DNA of 60,838 nucleotides from CAZTDU01 sp964617355 (GCA_964617355.1 CAZTXP010000008.1:1-60838), one strand, 5' to 3'. Positions 42,212-51,750 are shown, counted from the stretch's first letter. Numbers and translations: made by a program. Notes: generated from the sequence alone by a model not told the origin.

Positions 42212-44460
42212 CCGGGCTGCCGGACGCAGTCCACGAAATAGCGCATCGAGGCGCCGTCGGGCTCCTCGACGAGGCCGTGGATGTCGGTCTCGAAGCCCGG
42301 GAACTTCTCGTTGAACTGCTGCGCGAACTGCAGGTACTTCACGATCGTCGAGTTGAAGCGCTCGCCCGGGATCAGCAGCGGGATGCCCGGCGGGTAGGGC
42401 GTGAGCAGCACGCTGGTCACGCGGCCTTCCAGCTTGTCGACCTCGACGCGGTCGATGTCGCGGTGGGACATGGCGGCGAACGCGTCCGAGGGCTTCATCG
42501 CCGGCTGCATGTCCGAGAGGTACATCTCGGTGGTGAGCTTGGCGACGTCGTTCGCGCGGTACATGGCGTGGATCTGGTCGCAGAGGTCCCTCAGGCCCAT
42601 GCGCTCGTAGCGCGGGTGCGCCTGGCAGAACTCCGGCAGCACGCGCCAGATCGGCTGGTTCTTGCCGTAGTCGTCCTTGAACTGCTGCAGCGCCGCCACC
42701 AGCGTGTTCCAGCGGCCCTTGGTGATGCCGATGGTGAACATGATGAAGAACGAGTAGAGCCCGGTCTTCTCGACGATGACGCCGTGCTCGGCGAGGTAGC
42801 GCGTGACGATGCCCGCCGGGATGCCGGTCTTGGCGAACTTGCCCGAGACGTCCAGTCCCGGCGTGATCACCGTGGCCTTGATAGGGTCGAGCATGTTGAA
42901 TCCCGGCGCGAGGTCGCCGAAGCCGTGCCAGCGATCGTTGGCGCGCAGCATCCACGCCTCGCGCGAGCCGATGCCCTCGGGCGCGAGCCGCTCCGGGCCC
43001 CAGACCTTGAACCACCAGTCCTTGCCCCACTCGTCGTCGACCTTGCGCATCGCGCGGCGGAAGTCGAGCGCCTCGATGATCGACTCCTGCACCAGCGCCG
43101 TGCCGCCCGGCGGCTCCATCATCGCCGCGGCGACGTCGCACGAGGCGATGATCGCGTACTGCGGCGAGGTAGAGGTGTGCATCATGTACGCCTCGTTGAA
43201 CACGTGGCGGTCGAGCTTGCGCGTCTCGGACTCCTGCACGAGGATCTGCGAAGCCTGCGAGATGCCGGCGAGCAGCTTGTGCGTCGAGTGCGTGGCGAAG
43301 ATCAGCGCGTCCTTGGGCCGCGGCCGGTCCTTGCCGATCGCGTGCATGTCCTTGTAGAAGTCGTGGAACGCCGCGTGCGGCAGCCACGCCTCGTCGAAGT
43401 GCAGCGTATCGATCGACGAGTTCAGAGTCTGCTTCAGCATCTCGACGTTGTAGACCACGCCGTCGTAGGTGCTCTGCGTGATCGTCAGGATGCGCGGCTT
43501 CTTGTTCTTCGCCGCGCGCGCGAACGGATTGGCCTCGATCTTCTTCTGGATGTTCTCGGGCTTGAACTCCTCGAGCGGGATCGGGCCGATGATGCCGAGG
43601 TGGTTGCGCGTCGGCGTCAGGAACACCGGGATCGCGCCGGTCATCGTGATCGCGTGCAGGATCGACTTGTGGCAGTTGCGGTCCACCACGACGATGTCGC
43701 CCGGCGCCACGCTCGAGTGCCAGACCATCTTGTTCGAGGTCGAGGTGCCGTTGGTGACGAAGAAGCAGTGGTCGGCGTTGAAGATGCGCGCCGCGTTGCG
43801 CTCGGAGGCCGCGACCGGGCCGCTGTGGTCGAGCAACTGGCCGAGTTCCTCGACCGCGTTGCAGACGTCGGCGCGCAGCAGGTTCTCGCCGAAGAACTGG
43901 TGGAACATCTGCCCGACCGGGCTCTTCAGGAAGGCGACGCCGCCGGAGTGCCCCGGGCAGTGCCACGAGTACGAACCGTCCTGCGCGTAGTGCGTAAGCG
44001 CGCGGAAGAACGGCGGCGCAAGGCCGTCTAGGTAGGACTTAGCCTCGCGGATGATGTGGCGCGCGACGAACTCCGGCGTGTCCTCGAACATGTGCAGGAA
44101 GCCGTGCAGCTCCCGCAGGATGTCGTTCGGGATGTGCTGCGAGGTGCGCGTCTCGCCGTAGAGGTAGATCGGGATGTCCGCGTTCTTGAAGCGGATCTCC
44201 TCGATGAACTTGCGCAGCTTCAGCACCGCCGGGTCGAGCTCCGGCCCCGGCGTGAACTCCTCGTCGTCGATCGACAGGATGAAGGCGCTGGCGCGGCTCT
44301 GCTGCTGCGCGAACTGCGACAGGTCGCCATAGCTCGTCACGCCGAGGACGGGCATGCCTTCGTCCTCGATCGCCTTGGCAAGCGCGCGGATGCCGAGGCC
44401 GCTGGTGTTCTCCGAGCGGAAGTCCTCGTCGATGATGACGATCGGGAAGTGGAATTTCAA
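42208..44460 (-). CDS. Orn/Lys/Arg decarboxylase, PLP-dependent
   Basis: A 750-residue fold-type I decarboxylase of the large biodegradative/AdiA type. It has an N-terminal receiver-like wing domain (residues 1-130), the PLP core with HCPGHSGG, FVTNGTSTSNKMV, HFDEAWLPHAAFHDFY and the Schiff-base lysine near 393 (ATHSTHKLLAG), and a C-terminal domain. It probably makes agmatine, cadaverine or putrescine; the exact amino acid cannot be called. The start is a TTG at 44460 with GGAGG five bases upstream. It forms a block with dcd, apbC and metG seen in related bacteria. Confidence 0.9.
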   Translation of the reverse strand: MKFHFPIVIIDEDFRSENTSGLGIRALAKAIEDEGMPVLGVTSYGDLSQFAQQQSRASAFILSIDDEEFTPGPELDPAVLKLRKFIEEIRFKNADIPIYLYGETRTSQHIPNDILRELHGFLHMFEDTPEFVARHIIREAKSYLDGLAPPFFRALTHYAQDGSYSWHCPGHSGGVAFLKSPVGQMFHQFFGENLLRADVCNAVEELGQLLDHSGPVAASERNAARIFNADHCFFVTNGTSTSNKMVWHSSVAPGDIVVVDRNCHKSILHAITMTGAIPVFLTPTRNHLGIIGPIPLEEFKPENIQKKIEANPFARAAKNKKPRILTITQSTYDGVVYNVEMLKQTLNSSIDTLHFDEAWLPHAAFHDFYKDMHAIGKDRPRPKDALIFATHSTHKLLAGISQASQILVQESETRKLDRHVFNEAYMMHTSTSPQYAIIASCDVAAAMMEPPGGTALVQESIIEALDFRRAMRKVDDEWGKDWWFKVWGPERLAPEGIGSREAWMLRANDRWHGFGDLAPGFNMLDPIKATVITPGLDVSGKFAKTGIPAGIVTRYLAEHGVIVEKTGLYSFFIMFTIGITKGRWNTLVAALQQFKDDYGKNQPIWRVLPEFCQAHPRYERMGLRDLCDQIHAMYRANDVAKLTTEMYLSDMQPAMKPSDAFAAMSHRDIDRVEVDKLEGRVTSVLLTPYPPGIPLLIPGERFNSTIVKYLQFAQQFNEKFPGFETDIHGLVEEPDGASMRYFVDCVRQPG

Positions 44461-44488
44461 AGGAGCCTCCGGCCGCGACGGGCGGGGA

Positions 44489-45052
44489 TCAGGTACGAGG
44501 CAAGGTCACGCCGCGCTGACCTTGGTACTTGCCGCCCCGGTCCTTGTAGGAGGTCTCGCAGACCTCGTCGGACTCGAGGAACAGCATCTGCGCGACACCT
44601 TCGTTGGCGTAGATGCGCGCGGGCAGCGGCGTGGTGTTCGAGAACTCCAGCGTCACGTGCCCCTCCCACTCGGGTTCGAGCGGGGTGACGTTGACGATGA
44701 TGCCGCAGCGCGCGTAGGTGCTTTTTCCCAGGCAGATGGTGAGCACATTGCGCGGGATGCGGAAGTACTCGACCGTCCGCGCCAGCGCGAACGAGTTCGG
44801 CGGGATGATGCAGACATCGGCGTTGACGTCGACGAAGTTCTTCGCGTCGAAGGCCTTCGGGTCGACGATCGTCGAGTTGATGTTGGTGAAGATCTTGAAT
44901 TCCGTCGCGCAGCGCACGTCGTAGCCGTAGCTCGAGGTGCCGTAGGACACGATGCGCCGCCCCGCGACTTCCTTCACCTGCCCGGGTTCGTAGGGCTCGA
45001 TCATGCCGGCGTCCGCCATGCGGCGGATCCAGCGGTCGGACTTGATGCTCAT
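44489..45052 (-). CDS. dcd: dCTP deaminase
   Basis: A 187-residue homotrimeric enzyme that converts dCTP to dUTP for thymidylate synthesis, functionally linked to thyA in this window. It begins MSIKSDRWIRRMA, with GTSSYGYDVRCA, then the catalytic stretch RCGIIVNVTPLEPEWEGHVTLE. It ends GKYQGQRGVTLPRT, as in Burkholderiales homologues. It follows apbC by 34 bases. Confidence 0.96.
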   Translation of the reverse strand: MSIKSDRWIRRMADAGMIEPYEPGQVKEVAGRRIVSYGTSSYGYDVRCATEFKIFTNINSTIVDPKAFDAKNFVDVNADVCIIPPNSFALARTVEYFRIPRNVLTICLGKSTYARCGIIVNVTPLEPEWEGHVTLEFSNTTPLPARIYANEGVAQMLFLESDEVCETSYKDRGGKYQGQRGVTLPRT

Positions 45053-45086
45053 GGGGCGGGGAGTCTACCCCTTACCCGCAATGTGG

Positions 45087-46172
45087 TCAGGTGTTCTGGA
45101 CCACGATGTTGGGAAATTTCGACGACATGTCCTTCTGCGACTCGGCGATCTTGACCGCTACCCGGCGCGCGATGCGCTTGTAGACCTGCGACACGGGCCC
45201 GTCCGGGTCGGAGACCACGGTCGGCTTGCCCGAATCCGCCTGTTCGCGGATCGCCATGTCGAGCGGCAGCGCGCCGAGCAGCTCGGTGCCGTAGTCCTTG
45301 CACATGCGGTCCGCCCCGCCCGAGCCGAAGATGTGGCTCTCGTGGCCGCACTTAGGGCAGATGTGGGTGGACATGTTCTCGATCAGGCCGAGGATCGGGA
45401 TGCCGACCTTCTCGAACATCTTCAGGCCCTTGCGGGCGTCGATCAGCGCGATGTCCTGCGGCGTGGTGACGATCACGGCGCCGGTCACCGGCACCTTCTG
45501 CGCGAGCGTCAGCTGGATGTCGCCGGTGCCGGGCGGCAGGTCGACCACCAGGTAGTCGAGGTCGCGCCAGCGCGTGTCCTTCAGCAACTGTTCGAGGGCC
45601 TGCGTCACCATCGGGCCGCGCCAGACCATCGGCGTGTCGACGTCGATCAGGAAGCCGATCGAGATCGCCTGCAGGCCGTGGCCTTCCATGGGCTCCAGGC
45701 TCTTGCCGTCCTTCGACTCTGGGCGCCCCGCGATGCCGAGCATCGTGGGCTGCGAGGGGCCGTAGATGTCCGCGTCCAGCATGCCGACCGACGCGCCCTC
45801 GGCGGCGAGCGCGAGCGCGAGGTTCACCGCGGTGGTCGACTTGCCCACGCCGCCCTTGCCCGAGGCCACGGCGACGATGTTCTTGATGCCCGGGATCAGC
45901 TTCACGCCGCGCTGCACCGCGTGCGGCACGACCTTCGAGCGCACCGTGACGGTCGCGTTCGCCGCGCCGGCGGCCTTCAGCGCCTTCACGACCGCGAGGC
46001 GCACCGGCTCGAACTGGCTCTTGCCGGGGTAGCCGAGCTCGATCTCGAGCGACACGTCGGCGCCCGAGACCTTTACGTTCTTCACCGACTTCGAGGCGAC
46101 GTAGTCCTTGCCGGTGTTGGCATCGACGAGTTTCGAGAGAGCTGCGAGGACGTCTGCGTCGCTGAGCGCCAT
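45087..46172 (-). CDS. apbC: Iron-sulfur cluster carrier ATPase ApbC (Mrp/NBP35)
   Basis: A 361-residue P-loop ATPase that carries Fe-S clusters. An N-terminal DUF59 (MIP18-like) domain spans 1-85. The deviant Walker A is GKGGVGKS (105-112), and a CxxC (HICPKCGHE) binds the shared cluster. The start is taken as ATG 46172; a TTG nine bases upstream lacks support. It could supply clusters to the 2Fe-2S subunit of the hydroxylase, but it is a general housekeeping factor. It diverges from metG. Confidence 0.95.
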   Translation of the reverse strand: MALSDADVLAALSKLVDANTGKDYVASKSVKNVKVSGADVSLEIELGYPGKSQFEPVRLAVVKALKAAGAANATVTVRSKVVPHAVQRGVKLIPGIKNIVAVASGKGGVGKSTTAVNLALALAAEGASVGMLDADIYGPSQPTMLGIAGRPESKDGKSLEPMEGHGLQAISIGFLIDVDTPMVWRGPMVTQALEQLLKDTRWRDLDYLVVDLPPGTGDIQLTLAQKVPVTGAVIVTTPQDIALIDARKGLKMFEKVGIPILGLIENMSTHICPKCGHESHIFGSGGADRMCKDYGTELLGALPLDMAIREQADSGKPTVVSDPDGPVSQVYKRIARRVAVKIAESQKDMSSKFPNIVVQNT

Positions 46173-46294
46173 GGCGGACAAGGGGGAAAAGGGAGGGCGA
46201 CGAGTGTACCGAAATCCCCGCGATGCGCGCCGCCTTTTCGAGGGCGAAAGACCCCTCGCGCTGCTAGAATTTCGCTTTCCCCTCAGGCATCCGC

Positions 46295-48364
46295 ATGTCC
46301 CGGCGCAGGCTCTTCGTCACCACGGCCCTCCCGTACGCGAACGGGTCGTTCCACGTCGGCCACATCATGGAGTACATCCAGGCCGACATCTGGGTGCGCT
46401 TCCAGCGCATGCAGGGGCACGAGGTGCATTTCGTCTGCGCCGACGACGCGCACGGCGCGCCGATCATGCTGAAGGCCGAGGCCGAGGGCATCACGCCCGA
46501 GGCGCTGGTCGCGCGCTACGCCGCCGAGCGCCCGCGCTACCTCTCGGGCTTCCACGTCTCGTTCGACCATTGGCACTCGACGCATTCGCCCGAGAACACC
46601 GCGCTGTCGCAGGACATCTACCGCAAGCTGAAGGCGCGCGGCCTCGTCGACAGCCGCGTGATCGAGCAGTTCTACGACCCGGTGAAGGGCATGTTCCTCG
46701 CCGACCGCTACGTGAAGGGCGAGTGCCCGCGCTGCGGCGCGAAGGACCAGTACGGCGACGCCTGCGAGGTCTGCGGCAGCACCTACGCGGCCACCGAACT
46801 GAAGAACCCGCGCTCGACGCTGTCAGGCGCCGAGCCGGTGCTGAAGTCCTCCGAACATCTCTTCTTCCGCCTGTCCGATCCGCAGTGCGTGGCCTTCCTG
46901 CGCGAATGGATGGACGTGCCGGGACGACTGCAGCCGCAAGTGGCGAACAAGGCGCGCGAGTGGCTCGATGGGGAAGGCGACAAGGCGCTGGGCGACTGGG
47001 ACATCTCGCGCGAGGCGCCCTACTTCGGCATCCCGATCCCGGACGCGCCGGGCAAGTACTTCTACGTCTGGCTGGACGCGCCGGTCGGGTACCTGGCGAG
47101 CTTCAAGGCCTACTGCGCGAAGCGCGGCATCGATTTCGAGGGATTCCTCTCCGATCCGGGGACCGAGCAGGTCCACTTCATCGGCAAGGACATCATCTAC
47201 TTCCACACGCTGTTCTGGCCCGCGATGCTGAAGTTCGCCGGCGCGCCGTACAAGGTGCCCGACCACGTCTACGTGCACGGCTTCATCACCGTGTCGGGCG
47301 AGAAGATGTCGAAGTCCCGCGGCACCGGGATCAGCCCGCTGCGGTACCTCGACGTCGGCATGAACCCGGAGTGGCTGCGCTACTACATCGCCGCGAAGCT
47401 GAACGCGGCGGTGGAGGACGTGGACTTCAACCCCGACGACTTCCTCGCGCGCGTGAACAGCGACCTCGTCGGCAAGTACGTCAACATCGCCAGCCGCGCG
47501 GCCGGATTCGTGTCGAAGCAGTTCGGCGGCGCCCTCGCCGCGCGCGAGGCCCGCGCGCCGGAGCTCGATTCGGCCGGGATGATCCGCGAGGCCTACGACG
47601 GGCGCGAGTTCGGCAAGGTGATCCGCGAAGTCATGCGCCTCGCCGACGTCGCCAACCAGCGCTACGACCAGGCGAAGCCCTGGGAGCTCGCCAAGGACCC
47701 GGCGCGGCGCGACGAACTGCATCGCGCGTGCACGCAGGCGCTGGACGCGTTCTACGTGCTGAGCGTCTACCTCGCGCCGATCCTGCCCGCCACGGCGCGC
47801 CGCGTCGCGCGCGAGCTCTTCGGAATGGAGCGCGAGTTCACCTTCGACGACCTCGAGGTGCGCCCGGCGCGCATCGCGCCGTTCAAGCACCTCCTCACCC
47901 GCGTCGAGGACAAGCAGCTCGACGCCCTCTTCGACGTCGCGGCCGTGCCGCAACCGGCGGCGCCGCAGCGCCATGCCGAGCAGCAGCAGCACGCCGCCAC
48001 CAAGGAACCCGCCGTGACCGAGACCGCCGCCGCCAACGCCCACATCACGATCGACGACTTCGCGAAGGTCGACCTGCGCGTCGCGCGCATCGCCGACGCG
48101 CAGCCGGTCGAGGGCGCGGACAAGCTCGTGCGCCTGACGCTCGACCTCGGCACCGAGACGCGCAACGTGTTCGCGGGGATCAAGTCCGCGTATGCGCCTG
48201 AACAGCTCAAGGGCCGCTACACCGTGATGGTCGCCAACCTCGCGCCACGCAAGATGCGGTTCGGCGTATCCGAAGGCATGGTGCTCGCCGCGTCGGGCGA
48301 GGGCCCGGGCATCTTCCTCGTCGCGCCCGACGCCGGCGCCCAGCCCGGCATGAAGGTGAAGTAG
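46295..48364 (+). CDS. metG: Methionyl-tRNA synthetase
   Basis: A 689-residue class I synthetase. The HIGH box is HVGH (20-23), the zinc knuckle lies in CPRCGAKDQYGDACEVCG, the KMSKS loop is near 337, and the C-terminal tRNA-binding/dimerisation domain starts near 580 (IDDFAKVDLRVARI). It is the long, dimeric form. A Gln/Pro/Ala-rich linker joins the last domain. TAGAAT at 46265-46270 is a possible -10. Confidence 0.97.
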   Translation: MSRRRLFVTTALPYANGSFHVGHIMEYIQADIWVRFQRMQGHEVHFVCADDAHGAPIMLKAEAEGITPEALVARYAAERPRYLSGFHVSFDHWHSTHSPENTALSQDIYRKLKARGLVDSRVIEQFYDPVKGMFLADRYVKGECPRCGAKDQYGDACEVCGSTYAATELKNPRSTLSGAEPVLKSSEHLFFRLSDPQCVAFLREWMDVPGRLQPQVANKAREWLDGEGDKALGDWDISREAPYFGIPIPDAPGKYFYVWLDAPVGYLASFKAYCAKRGIDFEGFLSDPGTEQVHFIGKDIIYFHTLFWPAMLKFAGAPYKVPDHVYVHGFITVSGEKMSKSRGTGISPLRYLDVGMNPEWLRYYIAAKLNAAVEDVDFNPDDFLARVNSDLVGKYVNIASRAAGFVSKQFGGALAAREARAPELDSAGMIREAYDGREFGKVIREVMRLADVANQRYDQAKPWELAKDPARRDELHRACTQALDAFYVLSVYLAPILPATARRVARELFGMEREFTFDDLEVRPARIAPFKHLLTRVEDKQLDALFDVAAVPQPAAPQRHAEQQQHAATKEPAVTETAAANAHITIDDFAKVDLRVARIADAQPVEGADKLVRLTLDLGTETRNVFAGIKSAYAPEQLKGRYTVMVANLAPRKMRFGVSEGMVLAASGEGPGIFLVAPDAGAQPGMKVK

Positions 48365-48368
48365 GGCG

Positions 48369-50120
48369 GTGGCGAAGAACGGCGACTCGCTCCCGGGCCC
48401 GCGCAAGGGCTGGCTCGGCCTGCCGCTGCACCCGTTCCGGCCGACGCTGCTCGGCTGCCTGCCCGGCTACGACCGTCACGCGTTCACCGCCGACCTCGTC
48501 TCGGGGATCACCGTGGCACTGGTCGCGCTGCCGCTGGCGATGGCGTTCGCGATCGCCTCGGGCCTGAAGCCCGAGGCCGGCATCTTCACCGCCATCCTCG
48601 CCGGCTTCCTGATCTCGCTGCTCGGCGGTTCGCGCGTGCAGATCGGCGGCCCGGCCGGCGCCTTCATCGTCATCGTCTACGGCATCGTCACGCAGTACGG
48701 CGTCGCCAACCTGATCCTGTCGACCGTGATGGCGGGCATCCTGCTCTTCGCGATGGGCCTGACGCGCGTCGGCTCGCTCATCCGCTTCATCCCGGTGTCG
48801 ATCATCATCGGCTTCACCAACGGCATCGCCGTGCTGATCGCGCTGTCGCAGGTGAAGGACTTCCTCGGCCTGCGCATCGAGAAGATGCCGGCGGACTTCT
48901 TCGGCGTCACGCGCGCGATCGCCGGTTCGATCACCGAGGTGCACTGGCCGGCCTTCGGCCTCGCGTTCGCGTGCCTCGCGCTGATCGCGTTCTGGCCGCG
49001 CTTCGGCGCGTTGCTGAAGCCCGCGGAGGCGGGACAGGACGCGGCGCGCACGCGCCTGCAGCTCGTCACGCGCCTGCCGGCCTCGCTGGTGGCGCTGGTG
49101 CTCGCCACGGTGGCGACCGCGTTCCTGCAACTGCCGGTGGAGACCATCGGCTCCAAGTTCGGTGGCATCCCGACCGGCCTGCCCGCGTTCGCACTGCCCG
49201 ATCTCAGCTGGGACAGCGCGCGCAACCTGGTCGGCCCGACGATCTCGATCGCGCTGCTCGGCGCCGTCGAGTCGCTGCTGTGCGCGCGCGTCGCCGACGG
49301 CATGACCGGCGACCGCCACGACCCGAACCAGGAGCTGATGGCGCAGGGCGTGGCGAACATCATCACGCCGTTCTTCGGCGGCATGCCCGCCACTGGAACG
49401 ATCGCGCGCACCACGGTGAACGTGCGCACCGGCGCGCGAACACCGGTGGCGGGGATGATCCACGCGGCGGTGCTGCTGGTCATCGTGCTCGCCGCCGCGC
49501 CGCTCGCGAGCCACGTGCCGCTCGCCGCGCTGGCGGCGATCCTGATGTATGTCGCCTGGAACATGGGCGAGTGGCACGAGTTCGCGCGCCTGCGCCAGTT
49601 CTCGAACCAGTACCGAATGGTGATGCTGTCGACGTTCCTGCTCACGGTGATGATCGACCTCACCGTGGCGATCGAGTTCGGCATGGTGCTGGCCGCGCTG
49701 TTCTTCATCTACCGGGTGTCGAGCCTGACCTCGACCGAGCGCGTCGTCGACGAGGCGCTGCCCGCCGGCATCGTCGCCTACCGGCTCTACGGGTCGCTCT
49801 TCTTCGGCTCGGTGGGCAAGCTGGAACTCGTGCTGGAGGAAGCGGAGCGCTCGGCGCCGCGCGCGCTGGTGCTCGACCTGCACCAGGTCATCAACATCGA
49901 CACCACGGGCCTCGACATGCTCGACGTGGTGCGCAAGGCACTCGAGAAGCGCGGCGCGATGCTGGTGCTGTGCGACCCCAACGAGCAGCCGAAGTCGCTC
50001 TTCCGGCGCAGCGGATTCCTGGAGAAGCTCGGCGTGGGCAACCTGCAGCCGGACCTCGCCTCCGGGCTCGCGCGCGGGCGCGAGATCCTCTCCGAAGCGC
50101 GACAGGCCGCCGCCGGCTAG
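48369..50120 (+). CDS. SulP-family anion transporter with STAS domain
   Basis: A 583-residue transporter. The membrane part has about 12 helices with the family segments ALPLAMAFAIASGLKPEAGIF and GGMPATGTIARTTVNVRTGARTP. The cytoplasmic STAS domain (about 460-560) has IDTTGLDMLD, where Thr replaces the usual Ser. SulP proteins move sulfate, bicarbonate or dicarboxylates. Sulfate released by the choline sulfatase is one conceivable link but the genes are 30 kb apart. The start is GTG 48369, four bases after metG. Confidence 0.92.
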   Translation: MAKNGDSLPGPRKGWLGLPLHPFRPTLLGCLPGYDRHAFTADLVSGITVALVALPLAMAFAIASGLKPEAGIFTAILAGFLISLLGGSRVQIGGPAGAFIVIVYGIVTQYGVANLILSTVMAGILLFAMGLTRVGSLIRFIPVSIIIGFTNGIAVLIALSQVKDFLGLRIEKMPADFFGVTRAIAGSITEVHWPAFGLAFACLALIAFWPRFGALLKPAEAGQDAARTRLQLVTRLPASLVALVLATVATAFLQLPVETIGSKFGGIPTGLPAFALPDLSWDSARNLVGPTISIALLGAVESLLCARVADGMTGDRHDPNQELMAQGVANIITPFFGGMPATGTIARTTVNVRTGARTPVAGMIHAAVLLVIVLAAAPLASHVPLAALAAILMYVAWNMGEWHEFARLRQFSNQYRMVMLSTFLLTVMIDLTVAIEFGMVLAALFFIYRVSSLTSTERVVDEALPAGIVAYRLYGSLFFGSVGKLELVLEEAERSAPRALVLDLHQVINIDTTGLDMLDVVRKALEKRGAMLVLCDPNEQPKSLFRRSGFLEKLGVGNLQPDLASGLARGREILSEARQAAAG

Positions 50121-50129
50121 CGCCGGCGG
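50110..50129. terminator. Possible bidirectional hairpin between convergent genes
   Basis: CCGCCGGC, loop TAGC, GCCGGCGG, with the SulP stop codon in the loop. An 8-bp perfect GC stem between the transporter and the convergent pilin-like gene, but without a clear T-run on either side, so termination would be weak or need Rho. Confidence 0.35.
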
Positions 50130-50139
50130 GTTCGGCGTT

Positions 50140-50535
50140 TCAGCCGCGTCCGCCGCAGCTGGCGGGCATCGCGACGATCGGGTATCCGCGGCAGGTCCAC
50201 GACACCTTGCCGCCCTGCAGCGCCGGGCGCACCGAGATCTCGATCGCGTTCTTCTCGTTCCAGCCGCGGATCGTGCCGCCGGCCTCGACGACCCACTTCA
50301 GCTCGCCGTGCTTGCCGTCGGCCTTCGGCGCCACCTTCACGCCGTTGCCGGAATTCTCGAGGTTGCCGGCCTTCTCGGCCGCCGCCGCGACCTGCTGCTG
50401 CGCGGCCTGCGTGCCGGCGATCAGGGACTGCGCGGCTTCCTTCGCCTCCGCACCGGCCATCTGCGGCAGCACGACCGAGACGACGATGAATCCGATGAGC
50501 GCAAGGCCGGCGACGACGATCAGCGCGATCCGCAT
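50140..50535 (-). CDS. Type IV pilin-like protein lacking the prepilin signal
   Basis: A 131-residue protein with an N-terminal membrane helix (residues 3-23) then an Ala/Gln/Glu helix. The C-terminus has Cys115 and Cys127 in WTCRGYPIVAMPASC, which resembles the disulfide loop closing type IV pilins (WTC...LPxxC). VVLPQMAGAEAKEAAQSL also lines up with the pilin stem after its conserved proline. The Gly-Phe-x3-Glu cleavage motif is absent: the protein starts directly with MRIALIVV. AAGGGG precedes ATG 50535 by seven bases. It may be a membrane-fixed pilin relative; function unknown. Confidence 0.75.
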   Translation of the reverse strand: MRIALIVVAGLALIGFIVVSVVLPQMAGAEAKEAAQSLIAGTQAAQQQVAAAAEKAGNLENSGNGVKVAPKADGKHGELKWVVEAGGTIRGWNEKNAIEISVRPALQGGKVSWTCRGYPIVAMPASCGGRG

Positions 50536-50664
50536 GTCCTACCCCTTCTGGAATGTTGAGTCTTCCCGCCTCGACCAGACGATGCGACGCGGGGACAAGT
50601 CGCGCGAAGCTTAGCACGCAGCGCGGGCGCGTTCGATTGCGCGGTTCGCCCGCGTCGCGCATCC

Positions 50665-50676
50665 AAACACTTGTTT
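50665..50676. promoter_or_regulatory. AAACA-CT-TGTTT palindrome, possible TetR-type operator
   Basis: An AT-rich 12-bp palindrome in a GC-rich gap, about 100 bases upstream of the gene at 50779. It fits the AAAC-N4-GTTT core known for PsrA-like fatty-acid regulators. No such regulator is in the window. Confidence 0.35.
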
Positions 50677-50778
50677 AACTTCCGGTATCGGCCGGAGCTA
50701 CCCCGACTGGCGCGATTGCCGGAGCGTCCTTGCGCCGCGAGCATCCGCCCCCACCACCCATCCGCAAGGAGCCCGCCG

Positions 50779-51750
50779 ATGCTCGCCACGCTGCCGCTCT
50801 ACTCCGCCCACGACCTGCGCGCCGCGCTGCGCGACGACGATGCGCGACGCGGCCCGCCCGCGCTGGATCGCCTGGATCGGCCGCTGGCCTGCTGCCCTGC
50901 GCTCGGCCGGATCGAGGTGCAGGTCTCCACGCCGTGGACGAGCGTCGCTCGCACGCTGGCAGCCGAAGCCGGGATCGATGCCGACGCCTTCGCTGCGGCG
51001 TTCGCGCCGCTCGGCACGACGGTCGGCCATGCCGTGGAATCGCTGCCGCCGCTGCCGGACGGAACCCCGTTCACCGAAGCCGTGGAATCGATCGCCCTGG
51101 TCACCGCCGATGGCGAGCTGCGCTCGGCCAGCCGCGCGCGGCACGCCGAACTCCTTCGCCTGGTGCTCGGCGGCCACGGCGCGATCGCCGTGCCGTATTC
51201 AGTGACGCTGCGCATCCCGGTCCTGCTGGCCGCGCTGCGCCGGGCAGAAGCGCCCGTGGAATTCGACGCAGCAACGAATCGGGGATCGGAAACTTGCGAC
51301 ACACTGATCTTCTACGTGCCCCCCGCGCACGTGCACCGCTGGCTGGAGGAAGCCCGGCGCGTGGCACGCGCGTTCGGCATCTCGGTCGCGCGAATCCGCG
51401 TGCGCCGCGCGCGGCCCGGCTCGATCTCCTTTCTGGATGCGGCGCCCGAGGAACGGGCCCTCGTGGAACTGCGCGTCCCTCGAGCCACGACCCTGCCATC
51501 GCGGACCACCGCGGCGCAGGTGCGCAAGGCCTGGATCGACCATGCAATCGCCCTCGGCGGAACCTTCGACCTGTCGACCGGCTTCGACGCCAGCCGCGAG
51601 CAGGTCGAGGCGGGCTACCCTCGCTTCAGCGCTTTCCTCGCCGAGGCGCGGCGGATCGACCCGCGCGGCCGGCTCGCCGGCTGCTGGCTGCGGCACTACG
51701 CGGCGCTGTTCGCTTGCGGGCCGGTGGCCGGGCGCTGGACGAACGCCTGA
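50779..51750 (+). CDS. FAD-linked oxidase-like protein, FAD P-loop not evident
   Basis: A 323-residue protein I only partly recognise. GTTVGHAVESLPPLPDGTPF, then EAVESIALVTADGELRSASR and VLGGHGAIAVPYSVTLRI, follow the second half of the PCMH FAD domain of sugar-lactone/alditol oxidases. The end (YPRFSAFLAEARRIDPRGRL and CWLRHY) matches their C-terminus. The N-terminal glycine-rich FAD loop and its His/Cys are missing, so FAD may bind weakly or not at all. ATG 50779 has AAGGAG at seven bases. The last 125 bases overlap the convergent FdrA gene. Possibly a degenerating oxidase. Confidence 0.65.
   Translation: MLATLPLYSAHDLRAALRDDDARRGPPALDRLDRPLACCPALGRIEVQVSTPWTSVARTLAAEAGIDADAFAAAFAPLGTTVGHAVESLPPLPDGTPFTEAVESIALVTADGELRSASRARHAELLRLVLGGHGAIAVPYSVTLRIPVLLAALRRAEAPVEFDAATNRGSETCDTLIFYVPPAHVHRWLEEARRVARAFGISVARIRVRRARPGSISFLDAAPEERALVELRVPRATTLPSRTTAAQVRKAWIDHAIALGGTFDLSTGFDASREQVEAGYPRFSAFLAEARRIDPRGRLAGCWLRHYAALFACGPVAGRWTNA

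Noticed and set aside
46239..46258. CGAGGG-N8-CCCTCG inverted repeat upstream of metG
   Set aside because: Short, GC-rich and without further support; probably chance, not an operator or T-box.
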